NCBI GenBank assembly: GCA_002721305.1
Contig: PBKA01000008.1
Location: forward strand, 1-64,000
Direction: 5' to 3'
DNA from: Acidimicrobiaceae bacterium
Lineage (GTDB): Bacteria; Actinomycetota; Acidimicrobiia; Acidimicrobiales; Poriferisodalaceae
Length of the DNA: 64,000 bases
The translations under genes and the position numbers were made by a program. The notes under the pieces are model-generated. The model was not told the origin of the DNA. It was given only the letters and a program-made list of their open reading frames with translations, and searched no databases. Positions 1 to 9,357 of this stretch are shown here, piece by piece; the stretch's first letter is position 1, and each line of letters opens with the position of its first letter.

Positions 1-127
1 CTGCCATTACTTTCGATGGCTGTCGTGCTGTACTCCATCGTGCGCCACGATACGGCCCAAACGCTCGGTGACCCAACTAGATGAGGTGATTCGCGCAGAA
101 TGTTGTTTAAGTCCTAGGTTCAGTACT

Positions 128-1015
128 GTGAGAATCATCTCCTTGAACGCTCGCCAATACCATTGGCTGACTCGATGCGCCCTCTGGTTACTCACGGCAA
201 TAGTGGTCTCGGGCGTCGCTGTAAGGCTTACCGGCAGTGGATTGGGTTGCAGCGACTGGCCAAATTGCGAACCAGGTCAGCTTGTACCCGAAGCTGACGT
301 CCATGCTTGGGTCGAATTTGGTAATCGGTTAGTGACCGGGCTGGTGTCAATCGTCGTGGTCTTAGCGGTTTTGGGTTCGCTACGACGCGTGCCCCCTGCG
401 GTTGCGCTCACTAGGTGGTCTTGGGGATTAGTTGCTGGGGTCGCAGCACAAATAGGCCTAGGAGCAATAACCGTTTTAACCCACCTATCTCCACCCATCG
501 TCATGGGTCATTTTCTGCTCTCAATGGTTCTCATTTGGAACTCGGTGGTACTTGAACATCTCGCCCGACCAACCCAATCGTCTGCAGGGACAACGCCGAT
601 CGGGCCTCTCGTTCGACTCCACGTTTACACGGTCGCCACCATCACCGCCTTGGTGATATTCACAGGGACTGTTGTGACCGCCACAGGTCCACACGGAGGA
701 GACGAAAATGTCGAACGCTTGAACTTTTCATTTCCCGATGTGGCCAGAATCCACGGGTGCGCGGTCGTTCTCCTTTTGTTTGTTTCAATACTGCTGAAAC
801 TGAAGCTCCGCGGCCTAGGAAGCAACTGCCTTCAACGGAGAACAAACATGTTCCTGATTGTCGCACTTGGGCAAGCAACGATCGGATATGTCCAGTACTT
901 CACCAAATTGCCAATTGTGTTGGTGGGTTGTCATGTGGCAGGCGCCACCCTCCTTTGGGTGATGGTGATTCGGCTGCTACTAGTGTCTGATATGCGTGCG
1001 CTCAAGGCGGATTGA
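128..1015 (+). CDS. ctaA: Heme A synthase (CtaA/COX15 family)
   Basis: Multi-spanning membrane protein of about 295 residues that would convert heme O to heme A for the aa3-type cytochrome oxidase. The family signature [15 protein letters not shown] sits at the end of the first membrane segment. Candidate heme-ligand histidines are seen in MGHFLLS, ARIHGC and VGCHVAG, each within or beside a hydrophobic helix. The frame is open from a GTG at 68, and GTG codons at 86 and 128 are also possible starts. The GTG at 128 gives the short cytoplasmic lead usual for the family, but no strong Shine-Dalgarno sequence decides it. The stop lies just before the clpS start, so the two are probably co-transcribed. 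Confidence 0.85.
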   Translation: MRIISLNARQYHWLTRCALWLLTAIVVSGVAVRLTGSGLGCSDWPNCEPGQLVPEADVHAWVEFGNRLVTGLVSIVVVLAVLGSLRRVPPAVALTRWSWGLVAGVAAQIGLGAITVLTHLSPPIVMGHFLLSMVLIWNSVVLEHLARPTQSSAGTTPIGPLVRLHVYTVATITALVIFTGTVVTATGPHGGDENVERLNFSFPDVARIHGCAVVLLLFVSILLKLKLRGLGSNCLQRRTNMFLIVALGQATIGYVQYFTKLPIVLVGCHVAGATLLWVMVIRLLLVSDMRALKAD

Positions 1016-1016
1016 C

Positions 1017-1352
1017 GTGTCCCATATCTTTTCTGACGCCTCAAATGAGACTAGGGCGGAAGTCGAAAGTTCTCCGGTGATCACGGGTGAAGAGGTCCCG
1101 GATTCGTTGACCGATGAGGACGTCCCCTGGGTGGTTTTGGTCTGGAATGATCCGATAAATCTGATGAGCTATGTCGTGTTTGTTCTTCAGAAGCTTTTTG
1201 GTTACAACTCTGAGAAAGCAACACAGTTGATGCTTGATGTGCACGAAAAAGGGCGCGCCGTTGTTTCAAATGGCACTAGGGAAAAAGCTGAGTTAGACGT
1301 CTTCAGACTTCATGAATACGGATTGTGGGCGACGATGCAGAAGGATTCGTGA
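1017..1352 (+). CDS. clpS: ATP-dependent Clp protease adaptor ClpS
   Basis: Small adaptor of about 111 residues that delivers N-degron substrates to the ClpA/ClpC chaperone of the Clp protease. The core is recognisable from [17 protein letters not shown], with the conserved N-D-P of the substrate pocket, and from the helix [18 protein letters not shown] followed by GRAVV. The GTG at 1017 has AAGGCGG about 7 bases upstream; an in-frame GTG at 996 would overlap ctaA. It is followed within a few bases by a DUF2017 gene, a pairing typical of actinobacteria. The N-terminal 30 or so residues are acidic and variable, as in other ClpS proteins. Confidence 0.9.
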   Translation: MSHIFSDASNETRAEVESSPVITGEEVPDSLTDEDVPWVVLVWNDPINLMSYVVFVLQKLFGYNSEKATQLMLDVHEKGRAVVSNGTREKAELDVFRLHEYGLWATMQKDS

Positions 1353-1356
1353 AGGG

Positions 1357-1836
1357 ATGTTTGATCGTCGCTTTCGCGCGAAACGAAACGGATCCATCGA
1401 GATAAACATCACCGACGAAGAACGTCAGTTGATTGCCGATCTCGTTGAACAATTGAGAGAGCTGGTTCTTTCAACTTCCCCGGAAGGCTCGGTGGACGCC
1501 TCCATTCGGCGGCTTTACCCGACCGCGTATGTTGACGATCCAGAGCACGAACACGAGTACCAGCGTTTGATGCGGGATCAACTACTGGAACGGCGACTCG
1601 GTCATCTAGATGTGGTTGAGGCGACGCTTCAAGACAGAGAATTGACTCCTGAAACTTTGACCGCGTGGATAACAAGCATCAATGACGTGCGCCTGGTCCT
1701 CGGCACTCATTTGGATGTCAGCGAGGATGAAGAACAAACATTCGCTCCCTCAAGCGACCCGGATCAACAACAGAGAGCGATCTACCAGTACCTGAGTCAT
1801 TTGCTCGGCGAGTTGGTTGAGGTAGCAAGCAACTAA
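1357..1836 (+). CDS. DUF2017 family protein
   Basis: Protein of about 159 residues matching the actinobacterial DUF2017 family by context and content. It starts MFDRRFRAKRNGSIEI, is rich in charged helical sequence (EERQLIADLVEQLREL), and ends with an acidic stretch and a helix. The ATG at 1357 is preceded by GAAGGGA, four bases after the clpS stop; an upstream in-frame ATG at 1312 would overlap clpS. The role is unknown, but constant adjacency to clpS in actinobacteria suggests a link with Clp-mediated proteolysis. That link is inference. Confidence 0.8.
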   Translation: MFDRRFRAKRNGSIEINITDEERQLIADLVEQLRELVLSTSPEGSVDASIRRLYPTAYVDDPEHEHEYQRLMRDQLLERRLGHLDVVEATLQDRELTPETLTAWITSINDVRLVLGTHLDVSEDEEQTFAPSSDPDQQQRAIYQYLSHLLGELVEVASN

Positions 1837-1895
1837 ACCATCGATTCGCGAGATCAGTGGTTTCCTGACGCGAGAGGCCTAGTCTGGGCCTGCTA

Positions 1896-1971
1896 GCCCC
1901 CATCGTCTAGCGGCCTAGGACACCGGCCTTTCACGCCGGCAGCACGGGTTCGAATCCCGTTGGGGGTGCCA
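1896..1971 (+). tRNA. tRNA-Glu (anticodon TTC)
   Basis: A complete cloverleaf can be drawn. Acceptor GCCCCCA pairs with TGGGGGT through one G-T pair, the anticodon loop is CTTTCAC with TTC, and the T-arm is CGGGTTCGAATCCCG. The discriminator G at 1968 is followed by an encoded CCA at 1969-1971. It lies between the DUF2017 gene and the convergent histidine kinase gene. Confidence 0.95.
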
Positions 1972-2008
1972 CGGTTTCTTTTTGACGCCAAAAGATGTCA
2001 CAAAGTAT

Positions 2009-3337
2009 CTAACTGATTTGCGGCAACGAAAGCTCTACTGCTGTTCCTGGGGTCCCTCCATCAATTATTCGTGCTTGACCATCAAAGCTTTCGGCCACGT
2101 GGCGAACTATGGAAAGACCCAAGCCGGACCCAGGTAAGGGCCTTGCTTTGTCTGTCCTGTAAAACCGTTCGAATACTCGTTCGCGTTCGTCGGCGGCTAT
2201 ACCCGGACCCTCGTCACGCACCACAACCGAACCTCGTGCGACTTCTACCTGAACCGGAGCGTTGGGGGGACTCCACTTGAGCGCGTTATCGAGCATGTTT
2301 GATACAGCTCTTTCAAGAAGCGCGGGCACCGCCATCACCGCACATGGCTCCGCGGTGTAGTTGATGGCAGAGGACGTTCTTCGTCGGTGCCGTTGGACAA
2401 CTGCATCCACTAGCTCATCAAGTTCCACCCGGAGAGGTTCACCCATCTGGTGTCGATCCGTTGCAAGGTCGACAAGCTCCGTCACTAACCCAGTTAATTC
2501 GTCCAATTCGAACAACACATCATCAAGAATTTCCTGACGTTCGTCGTCTGTCACCGTGGCACTCCGATGGATATGTTCCAGATTGGTCCGGAGACTCGTG
2601 ATGGGGGTGCGAAGTTCGTGACTTGCGTCAGTAACCAAGCGGTGCTGCTGCTCTCGCGAGGCGCTCAACGCGCCGAGCATTTGATTGAAGCTGGCTGCTA
2701 ATTGTCCAAATTCGTCGTCACTTTGAACATTGATTGGCTGATTAACGTCTTGAGTAACCGCAACGTTGGTTGCTGCTTCGGTAAGCCGTTTGACGGGCCG
2801 AACGACGCGTCCCGCGACAATAAAGCCGGCAACACCGGCTCCAGCGACCCCAATGACAAAAATTTGAAGACTAATGCGCCACAGGCCGGCTAATTGCTCG
2901 TCCACTTCGTCCATCGGGCGGGCAACCATCATTGCCCGGCCCGGCAATTTCAGAGGGAGGGTAAGCACTCTCATTCGGTGTCCAACAACTTCGGTGGTGC
3001 TTATCTTGGCTGGTAGCCGTCCGCGAGCAATGGCCAGGTGGTCCGCGCTGATCGGCAACGGCTCGACGTTGCTTGCCCAGATTCGCCCTCTCGTGTCGAA
3101 AACCTGGAGCAAAACGTCGTCGGGCAAATATTGGCCGAAAAGTCGCCGATCGAATTCCTGAGGGCGTCCAAGTTTGTCTCCCAGCTGCACGGCCGAAGCC
3201 GCCCGAGTCCGCAACTTGCCATCCAGACTGTCAAGAGCTTTACCTCTCGCCATATAAAGGAATACCCCCGCTACTGCAGCCACGACGACGGCGACGACAG
3301 CGGCGATTAAAACGGCTATGCGAGTACGAAAACTCAT
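2009..3337 (-). CDS. Two-component sensor histidine kinase
   Basis: Membrane sensor kinase of 442 residues, partner of the response regulator upstream. An N-terminal membrane segment (residues about 8-30) is followed by a periplasmic region to about 155 and a second segment (IFVIGVAGAGVAGFIVAG). Then come a HAMP linker, a HisKA domain with the phospho-accepting His in DASHELRTPITSLR, and an HATPase domain with N box NMLDNALKWSP, G1 box DEGPGIAADERERVFERF and G2 box GSGLGLSIVRH. The architecture resembles MprB/TcrY kinases. Its ATG overlaps the stop of the regulator gene by 4 bases, indicating translational coupling. The signal sensed cannot be told from sequence. Confidence 0.9.
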   Translation of the reverse strand: MSFRTRIAVLIAAVVAVVVAAVAGVFLYMARGKALDSLDGKLRTRAASAVQLGDKLGRPQEFDRRLFGQYLPDDVLLQVFDTRGRIWASNVEPLPISADHLAIARGRLPAKISTTEVVGHRMRVLTLPLKLPGRAMMVARPMDEVDEQLAGLWRISLQIFVIGVAGAGVAGFIVAGRVVRPVKRLTEAATNVAVTQDVNQPINVQSDDEFGQLAASFNQMLGALSASREQQHRLVTDASHELRTPITSLRTNLEHIHRSATVTDDERQEILDDVLFELDELTGLVTELVDLATDRHQMGEPLRVELDELVDAVVQRHRRRTSSAINYTAEPCAVMAVPALLERAVSNMLDNALKWSPPNAPVQVEVARGSVVVRDEGPGIAADERERVFERFYRTDKARPLPGSGLGLSIVRHVAESFDGQARIIDGGTPGTAVELSLPQIS

Positions 3338-4044
3338 GAGGACCTGAGGACATAGCCAACGCCGCGCACGGTTCGGATTAATCGGTCGCTGTTGTCTATT
3401 TCTGTCTTGCGGCGCAGGTACCCCACGTAGACCTCCAAACTGTTGGATGCCAGCGTTGAGTCATAACCCCACACCGCCTCATAAATTTGATCCCGGGTTA
3501 GCACTTGGTTCGGATGCTCCAAAAACAGTTCCAGCAGCTCATATTCAGTTCGGGTCAAATCCAAAAGTTTGTCGTTCCGATATGCCTGGCGAGCCTGCCT
3601 GTCAAGGCATAGGTCCCCGTAGCGGAGGAGAGGGTCTTCAATCGAGGTTTCCGACCGCTTATTCCTCCTCAATAAAGCCCGTATCCGCGCCAGCAGCTCG
3701 TCAAGAGCAAACGGTTTCGCTAAGTAGTCGTCCGCACCCGAATCCAGACCGATTACGCGATGCTCGGTTTCCTGGCGAGCCGTAAGCAGCAAGATAGGCA
3801 AGTCCGATCCCATGGAACGCAATCGCTGACATACTTCGAGTCCGCCAAGATGCGGCATTGTCAGGTCGAGGATCATGATGTCGACTTGGTCAGCGATCTT
3901 GAGTGCCTGCAACCCGTCCGCTGCGGTCAAAACTCCATAATTTTCTGAGTGCAGCGCACGTACCAACGCTTGTCGAATTCTCTTGTCGTCATCGGCAACG
4001 CCGACAACAGCGCTGGTGTCCGCGGGTTGTTGGGGTATAGCCAT
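3334..4044 (-). CDS. OmpR-family response regulator
   Basis: Response regulator of 236 residues. The receiver domain shows the acidic pair DDDK near the N-terminus, phospho-acceptor Asp in DIMILDLTMPHLGG, Thr in LLLTARQE and Lys in DDYLAKPFALDEL. It is followed by a winged-helix output domain (LTRTEYELLELFLEHPNQVLTRDQI and RTVRGVGYVLR). The closest named relatives by pattern are MprA and TcrX of mycobacteria. It precedes the kinase gene on the minus strand and is divergent from the lipoprotein gene at 4182, which makes that gene a plausible target (inference). Confidence 0.9.
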   Translation of the reverse strand: MAIPQQPADTSAVVGVADDDKRIRQALVRALHSENYGVLTAADGLQALKIADQVDIMILDLTMPHLGGLEVCQRLRSMGSDLPILLLTARQETEHRVIGLDSGADDYLAKPFALDELLARIRALLRRNKRSETSIEDPLLRYGDLCLDRQARQAYRNDKLLDLTRTEYELLELFLEHPNQVLTRDQIYEAVWGYDSTLASNSLEVYVGYLRRKTEIDNSDRLIRTVRGVGYVLRSS

Positions 4045-4181
4045 CAGATATTGGTCTACTTCCTCAAGATGAAGGTTGGATGAGAATTCACGGTCACCGA
4101 CACTCCAGCCCTCCCGAATAGGATCTGATCCACAATGAGCATGTCATCTTCCGAACCTGAGCTTCTGGATGAGCAGGTCCG

Positions 4182-5750
4182 ATGATGGGTTGGCGATGGA
4201 ACATACCAGTGCTCCTATTGCTGCTTACAGTTGCCTGTTCGGTTGAAGATCCAACTACTACCCCGCCTACTCTCGCACAACACACAGCACCTACTTCGTC
4301 AGTACCCGAGACATCTATTACAACTTCGGCCGCGCCTCCGCCGGCGACCACCACCACGACAACCTTCGAGGTTGAAGTCCCCCGGGCGACTACGACAACC
4401 AAACCCTACGAGGGTTGGTGGGATCCCAAATCGGTGCAACTTCCTTGGGGGGATGCCGTGGAGGGGGTGTTGACTTTTCGAGGGTCACCAACTCGATCAT
4501 GGTACGGACGCGGCCCAGTCCCGTTGATGCCGGAGGTTTTATGGAGATTCCCGGAACAAGGGAACTTATGTTCTTTATCTACGACGCGCGGGCGTACAAC
4601 AAACTGGTGTGGAATCGGATGGACCGGCCAACCCGCGGTGTGGGAGTTGGAAAACAAAACATGGTTGGCCATTGGTGCGTATGACCGCGGCATCCATATC
4701 TTGGATGCATCTACCGGGAAACCCGCCTTGGAACCCTTTATCACCGGGGACATCGTGAAAGGGTCTCTCACGGTGGACCCAGACGGTTTCCCTCTCATTT
4801 ACAGCGGTTCTCGAGATGGTCAGTTGAGAATATTGGCCTTCGACCGTCCTGACCGTCTCACGGAGCTTTGGAGCATCGCCGGGGACGAAGTCAGCCCCAT
4901 GATGTGGAATGACGATTGGGACGGCGCGCCCTTGATTCTTAAAGATCATCTCATTACCGGAGGTGAAAACAGTTGGCTACACATAATTCGTCTAAACCGC
5001 TCTTTGGACCGGCTTGGCCGAGTCACGGTGGCCCCCGAAATAGTTTTCCAAGCTCCCGGCTGGGATCCAGAGTTACTTGAGGCGTTAGGGGACAACAACG
5101 TTTCAATAGAGAGCTCGGTGGCTATTTCCGGCGACACGGTGTGGTTCGCTAACTCCGGCGGTCTAGTCCAAGGCTGGGATCTTTCCCCGTTGTTGATGGG
5201 TGATACCCCTGTCCGAACTTTTCGTTGGTGGATGGGCGATGACGTCGATGCCACGATCGTCATTGACGAAGAAGGATTTCTCTATGTCGCCGCTGAGTAC
5301 GAGCGCGCTACCCCCAGATCAAAGGAAGTCGGACAGCTGGTGAAGCTGGACCCGTTAGAACCCTCTGCGCCGGTGGTTTGGTCGCTCCACGAGAACCAAA
5401 CTCTGCCCGGGGGATTTTGGAGCACCCCTGCTTTACATAGAGGAGTCCTCTATGTAACGACAAACTCCGGCAAACTCATGTCAGTAGATCGCTATAGCGG
5501 CGACATATTGTGGTCCAAGCGTCTCGAAGGGCCACTTTGGAGTTCCCCGGTAGTCGTCGGCGACATTCTCATAGTCGGGGACTGCGGTGGATATGTACGC
5601 GCCTACGGTGTCCAACAACCCGAAGTTGAACCCATTGAGATTTGGCGCATCGAAATTGGTGGGTGTCTCGAGGCAACACCAACGGTGTGGGACGGCAAGA
5701 TCTATATAGGTTCTAGGGAGGGTGGCTTGTTCGCCCTGGGCGAACGATAA
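4182..5750 (+). CDS. Secreted PQQ-like beta-propeller lipoprotein
   Basis: Exported protein of 522 residues. The N-terminus has a lipoprotein signal, a hydrophobic run ending in the lipobox TVACS, followed by a Thr/Pro/Ser-rich linker to about residue 70 that would span the wall. The rest contains repeated Trp- and Gly-rich blades such as WELENKTWLAIGAYDRGIHI, DGFPLIYSGSRDG, GVLYVTTNSGKLMSVDRYSG and GDILIVGDCGGYVRAY, typical of PQQ-like or quinoprotein beta-propellers. No catalytic residues can be assigned. A binding or assembly role at the cell surface is likely but unproven. It is transcribed divergently from the two-component genes. Confidence 0.75.
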   Translation: MMGWRWNIPVLLLLLTVACSVEDPTTTPPTLAQHTAPTSSVPETSITTSAAPPPATTTTTTFEVEVPRATTTTKPYEGWWDPKSVQLPWGDAVEGVLTFRGSPTRSWYGRGPVPLMPEVLWRFPEQGNLCSLSTTRGRTTNWCGIGWTGQPAVWELENKTWLAIGAYDRGIHILDASTGKPALEPFITGDIVKGSLTVDPDGFPLIYSGSRDGQLRILAFDRPDRLTELWSIAGDEVSPMMWNDDWDGAPLILKDHLITGGENSWLHIIRLNRSLDRLGRVTVAPEIVFQAPGWDPELLEALGDNNVSIESSVAISGDTVWFANSGGLVQGWDLSPLLMGDTPVRTFRWWMGDDVDATIVIDEEGFLYVAAEYERATPRSKEVGQLVKLDPLEPSAPVVWSLHENQTLPGGFWSTPALHRGVLYVTTNSGKLMSVDRYSGDILWSKRLEGPLWSSPVVVGDILIVGDCGGYVRAYGVQQPEVEPIEIWRIEIGGCLEATPTVWDGKIYIGSREGGLFALGER

Positions 5751-5773
5751 GCATTGTGTTCTAGGGTTCCGTC

Positions 5774-6844
5774 ATGGATATAGGCGTCTGCGTTGCTTCA
5801 CATGTCGGGGATATCGATTACGTCGTCCGGGCCGAAGAGCTCGGCTATTCACACGCGTGGCTAGCCGATAGCCAGATGCTTTGGTCCGATTGTTACGCGG
5901 CTCTCGCTTTGGTCGCTGATCGGACCTCCACCATCAACATTGGGACCGGTGTGTCAGTCTCCGGCACAAGACCGGCTCCTGTGACGGCGGCCTCAATAGC
6001 AACCATTAATGCTCTGGCACCTGGTCGCACCTTCCTCGGCTTGGGAACAGGAAACACAGCAATGCGGATCATGGGCCATAAGCCCCAAAAAATTGCTGAG
6101 TTTGATCGATACCTTGAGGCCATTAAACCCCTGCTAAAGGGCGAGGAGGCCTCGCATTCTTTCGGAGGTCATGTCAGCCCTATACGTCACATCATGCCCG
6201 ACAAGGGGTTTGTGAATTTTGATAGTCCCATACCGTTGTACGTATCAGGATTTGGTCCGAAGTCATTAGCCCTAGCCGGGAAGCATGCAGACGGAGCTGT
6301 CATGTCAATACCACCCGATGCTCAAGTAATGGATCGGATGTGGGAAATGATTGAAAGGGGCGCCACCGAAGCAGGGAGAAAACTCGATAGAGACGACTAT
6401 TTGACTTGTTCCCTCACCACAATCGTGGTCCTTGAAGACGGGGAAACCATCGAAAGTCCTCGGGTTAAAGCGGAGGCAGGAGCCATGGCCATGGCATCGG
6501 TTCACTATTCCTACGATCAGTACCGCCAGCTAGGTCGCTCCCCTGGCAGCCGACTTGATGGCATTTGGGACGAGTACACCTCGATGCTCGCCGACTATGA
6601 CCCAGAACGAATTCACCAACGAATCCACGCAGGACATAACTGCTGGGTAATCCCCGAAGAAGAGCGGTTCGTCACCCCCGAACTCATCGACGCTACCTGC
6701 ATAGTCGGAACAGCAGACGAAGTAATTGACCGACTCCAGCAACTCGAAGAACGCGGTCTCGACCAACTGATGATTCTTCCTAATTTCGATCCGCGATATG
6801 AAGTTCTTGAACGAGTTGGCCGAGAGATCATCCCCCACGTATAG
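5774..6844 (+). CDS. LLM-class F420-dependent oxidoreductase
   Basis: Luciferase-like monooxygenase-fold protein of 356 residues. The N-terminus ([20 protein letters not shown], then [14 protein letters not shown]) matches the first strand and helix of F420-using LLM proteins. The segment [20 protein letters not shown], followed by [13 protein letters not shown], forms the cofactor side. The C-terminus has [21 protein letters not shown], common in methylenetetrahydromethanopterin-reductase-like enzymes. Cofactor F420 is inferred from family and host lineage. The substrate is unknown. It follows the lipoprotein gene by 23 bases, so shared transcription is possible. Confidence 0.8.
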   Translation: MDIGVCVASHVGDIDYVVRAEELGYSHAWLADSQMLWSDCYAALALVADRTSTINIGTGVSVSGTRPAPVTAASIATINALAPGRTFLGLGTGNTAMRIMGHKPQKIAEFDRYLEAIKPLLKGEEASHSFGGHVSPIRHIMPDKGFVNFDSPIPLYVSGFGPKSLALAGKHADGAVMSIPPDAQVMDRMWEMIERGATEAGRKLDRDDYLTCSLTTIVVLEDGETIESPRVKAEAGAMAMASVHYSYDQYRQLGRSPGSRLDGIWDEYTSMLADYDPERIHQRIHAGHNCWVIPEEERFVTPELIDATCIVGTADEVIDRLQQLEERGLDQLMILPNFDPRYEVLERVGREIIPHV

Positions 6845-6954
6845 CTAGATGGGCGAAGTACGAGACATGGTGTTTAACCCACCTCGCTGTTAGCCTTAAA
6901 CGTCGATATTCCAAACGGCGGCCACCGCCACACCAATCCAATCTGAGAGTTCCT

Positions 6955-7191
6955 ATGAGCAACGTCTGTCAAGTAACCGGCCGCAGACCCACAACCGGTT
7001 TTACCGTTTCTCACTCTCACCGCCGCAACAAACGTTGGTTCAAGCCCAACATTCAAAAAAAGAAGTTCTATGTGCCGAATGAAAAGCGTCACGTAACTTT
7101 GATGGTGAGCGCCAAGGGAATAAAGATCATCAACAAACGCGGAATTGAATCAGTGCTAGCTGACCTTCGCCGTCGTGGAGAGAAAGTCTGA
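6955..7191 (+). CDS. rpmB: Ribosomal protein L28
   Basis: 78-residue large-subunit protein beginning [20 protein letters not shown] and containing the family pattern [17 protein letters not shown]. Only one Cys is present, so this is the form without the zinc ribbon. Its TGA overlaps the ATG of rpmG by one base, giving a tightly coupled rpmB-rpmG pair, an arrangement common in bacteria. The 110 bases upstream carry no other gene. Confidence 0.95.
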   Translation: MSNVCQVTGRRPTTGFTVSHSHRRNKRWFKPNIQKKKFYVPNEKRHVTLMVSAKGIKIINKRGIESVLADLRRRGEKV

Positions 7192-7355
7192 TGGCAAAAA
7201 GCGACAAACGACCTGTGATCAAACTGAAATCGACTGCTGGAACGGGTTACACATACTCGACACGTAAGAACAAAACGAACACTCGTGAGCGGATCGAACT
7301 TAAGAAATACGACCCAGTGATCCGCCAGCACGTTATTTTCAAAGAAGAACGCTGA
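7191..7355 (+). CDS. rpmG: Ribosomal protein L33
   Basis: Short gene of 54 codons plus stop, directly downstream of rpmB. The product reads [20 protein letters not shown] and ends [10 protein letters not shown], the L33 pattern with YTYSTRKNK in the middle. It has no cysteines, so it is the non-zinc form; L28 next to it also lacks the zinc ribbon. The start ATG shares its A with the last base of the rpmB stop codon. Confidence 0.93.
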   Translation: MAKSDKRPVIKLKSTAGTGYTYSTRKNKTNTRERIELKKYDPVIRQHVIFKEER

Positions 7356-7384
7356 TTCGTTCCACCTGAAATCTTCATCTTGAG

Positions 7385-8605
7385 ATGACAACTGTGAACA
7401 AAGGTCACCTGTCATCGCAGCAAGCACGCTCCTTGGCAGTATCCGCTCAGGGACTCGACCGCAAGAGCTCGTTTTCATCAACACGACTCGATATCAGGCA
7501 CTTGAGGTGGGCGTTCAAAAGGTTCGGAGTGCTGCAAATTGACGCAGTAAACGCAATCGCGCGCTCTCACTTGTTGGTTCTCAGAGCCCGCCTCGGGGGC
7601 TCCCATGACGGTCTGTCTACGTTGCTGGAGAGAGCAGCTTACGAACAGCGGGAATTAACTGAATATTGGTGCCATGAAGCCAGTTTTCTACCAGTCCAGG
7701 ATCTGCCCTTATTTGGGTGGCGTATGCGACGAGCTGAAAACGGAGAGTTGTGGAAAGGGATACGGCAATTTGTTTCCGAGAACCCAAAGTTCGTCAAGCA
7801 GGTTGAGGATTATGTCCGAAAAAATGGGCCTGTAACTGCAGGTGAACTTCAAAAAAAGCCCAAAGATAGCCCTTGGTGGGGATGGTCAGATTCGAAGATT
7901 GCTCTTGAGTGGTTGTTTTGGATCGGCAAAGTCTCGACCAGCAAACGCCAGAATTTCACTCGCCTTTACGATCTTTCTGAAAGGGTTCTGCCCCCACACG
8001 CTCTCGAAACTTTCCACACTGAAGAGGAATCACATGCCGAGTTAATAAAGAGGGCAGCCGTTCATCTTGGCGTGGCAGCCATCGAGGACCTAGTTGACTA
8101 CTTCCGACTTCCGAAACTTCAGGGTAAACAACGTGTCACGGAATTAGTTGAAAACAATGAACTACTGCGGGTCGCTGTGGAGGGGTGGGATCGACCTGGA
8201 TATATCCTCCCTGACGCCAAGTTCACCACTGCTAACTCTAAATCTGTTCTTCTCAGCCCTTTTGACCCCCTTGTTTGGTTTCGACCGCGTGCACAAAGAC
8301 TCTTTCAATTCCGATACCGCTTAGAGATTTACGTTCCTGCGAACAAACGCGTGCATGGCTACTACGTTTTGCCATTCCTCCACAACAATGAACTGTGCGC
8401 CAGAGTCGACGCTAAGGCCGACAACAAGTCGGGAGTACTCCATGTCCCGGCGGTTCACGCTGAAACCCAAGACATCGACGATGAGACCATCGAGAGTCTT
8501 GCCACTGAACTCCGGTTATTGGCCACGTGGCGAAATCTCACAGAGGTCAAAGTGGGTCAGCGGGGCAATTTGGCACGCAGGTTGAAAAGGGTGATGAGCC
8601 GATGA
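7385..8605 (+). CDS. YcaQ/AlkZ-like winged-helix DNA glycosylase family protein
   Basis: Protein of 406 residues of the HTH_42 (YcaQ) family. The diagnostic segment FGVLQIDAVNAIARSHLLVLRARLG, with the Q-x-D motif that is catalytic in characterised YcaQ/AlkZ glycosylases, lies at residues about 48-72. Conserved Trp/Tyr-rich stretches (LTEYWCHEASFLP, LLSPFDPLVWFRPRA) agree with the family. Characterised members remove bulky or crosslinked bases from DNA. Whether this copy does so is inferred from the retained motif. Its TGA overlaps the next ATG (ATGA), so it is coupled to the DUF983 gene. Confidence 0.8.
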   Translation: MTTVNKGHLSSQQARSLAVSAQGLDRKSSFSSTRLDIRHLRWAFKRFGVLQIDAVNAIARSHLLVLRARLGGSHDGLSTLLERAAYEQRELTEYWCHEASFLPVQDLPLFGWRMRRAENGELWKGIRQFVSENPKFVKQVEDYVRKNGPVTAGELQKKPKDSPWWGWSDSKIALEWLFWIGKVSTSKRQNFTRLYDLSERVLPPHALETFHTEEESHAELIKRAAVHLGVAAIEDLVDYFRLPKLQGKQRVTELVENNELLRVAVEGWDRPGYILPDAKFTTANSKSVLLSPFDPLVWFRPRAQRLFQFRYRLEIYVPANKRVHGYYVLPFLHNNELCARVDAKADNKSGVLHVPAVHAETQDIDDETIESLATELRLLATWRNLTEVKVGQRGNLARRLKRVMSR

Positions 8606-8994
8606 AGATCCTGTGGCGAGGCATGACCCTGGCTTGCGGTGTTTGCGGTTCGCGAGGGTTATTCAAAAAGTGGGGCATGTTTTCGATGCGCCAAAACTGC
8701 CCGCGATGCGGTCTCCGCTTCGAACGTATGGAGGGGCATTCACTTGGCGCCGTCGCAGTCAACACCGTGGTGAGCTCCGCTTTAATCCTCACCCTGGTAT
8801 CACTCAGTTTGGTCGTCTTCGGGACGAACATACCTACGTCACGCCTACTTTTGATTGCCACACCTGTTGGTGTGCTGTTTCCCATCTTGTTCGATCCCCT
8901 ATCGCGTACCCTTTGGAATGCCGTTGAGTTATTGATGCGCCCTGTCTCGGATAGCGAGTTGGATCCGCGATTCCAAATTGACTCGGAGCGGTGA
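8602..8994 (+). CDS. DUF983 family zinc-ribbon membrane protein
   Basis: 130-residue protein starting at the ATG that overlaps the YcaQ-like gene by 4 bases. Two CxxC pairs (CGVCGSRG and CPRCGLRF) with the intervening FKKWGMFSMRQN form a likely zinc ribbon. They are followed by two hydrophobic segments (residues about 55-75 and 80-100), the DUF983 layout. The function is unknown. Confidence 0.8.
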   Translation: MKILWRGMTLACGVCGSRGLFKKWGMFSMRQNCPRCGLRFERMEGHSLGAVAVNTVVSSALILTLVSLSLVVFGTNIPTSRLLLIATPVGVLFPILFDPLSRTLWNAVELLMRPVSDSELDPRFQIDSER

Positions 8995-9079
8995 ATACGC
9001 CCTCTGAAGTTGCAATACGAGACCGGTCACGACAGAATTCAACTTCTTGCCTGTCGGTTATTTGGCGGCAAGCACGGTT

Positions 9080-9154
9080 GGTCCCGTGGTGAAGTCTGGA
9101 GTTCACGCTGGCCTGTCAAGCCAGAGGTCGCGGGTTCAAATCCCGTCGGGACCG
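9080..9154 (+). tRNA. tRNA-Asp (anticodon GTC)
   Basis: Acceptor GGTCCCG pairs perfectly with CGGGACC, the anticodon loop CTGTCAA carries GTC, and the T-arm is CGGGTTCAAATCCCG. The discriminator is G. CCA is not encoded. It is separated from tRNA-Phe by a single base, so the two come from one transcript. Confidence 0.93.
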
Positions 9155-9155
9155 C

Positions 9156-9228
9156 GGTCGGGTAGCTCAGTTGGCAGAGCGCGCGCCTGAAAAGCGTGAG
9201 GTCACCGGATCGACGCCGGTCCCGACCA
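9156..9228 (+). tRNA. tRNA-Phe (anticodon GAA)
   Basis: Acceptor GGTCGGG pairs with CCCGACC, the anticodon stem is CGCGC/GCGTG with loop CTGAAAA (GAA), and the D-arm is GCTCAGTTGGCAGAGC. The T-loop reads ATCGACG instead of the usual TTCGANN, so position 54 is A. The discriminator is A and a full CCA is not encoded (ACATT follows). It is directly downstream of tRNA-Asp. Confidence 0.92.
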
Positions 9229-9236
9229 CATTAGAG

Positions 9237-9267
9237 AGTCAGGGGCCGCGAGCCCCTGACTTTCTTT
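9237..9267 (+). terminator. Rho-independent terminator of the tRNA-Asp/Phe unit
   Basis: A perfect 10-bp stem AGTCAGGGGC / GCCCCTGACT with loop CGCGA is followed by TTCTTT. It begins 8 bases after the end of tRNA-Phe. The stem could also act in the opposite direction as a barrier between the tRNAs and the convergent pur operon, whose last gene ends at 9358. Confidence 0.85.
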
Positions 9268-9357
9268 GATTTGGGTACCCTTAACAGATCATCTCTTAAC
9301 AGCTAGCCGCTCGAGACGAACCACTGATCAAGCCCTGAATGTCATGTTTCGTCCCGG

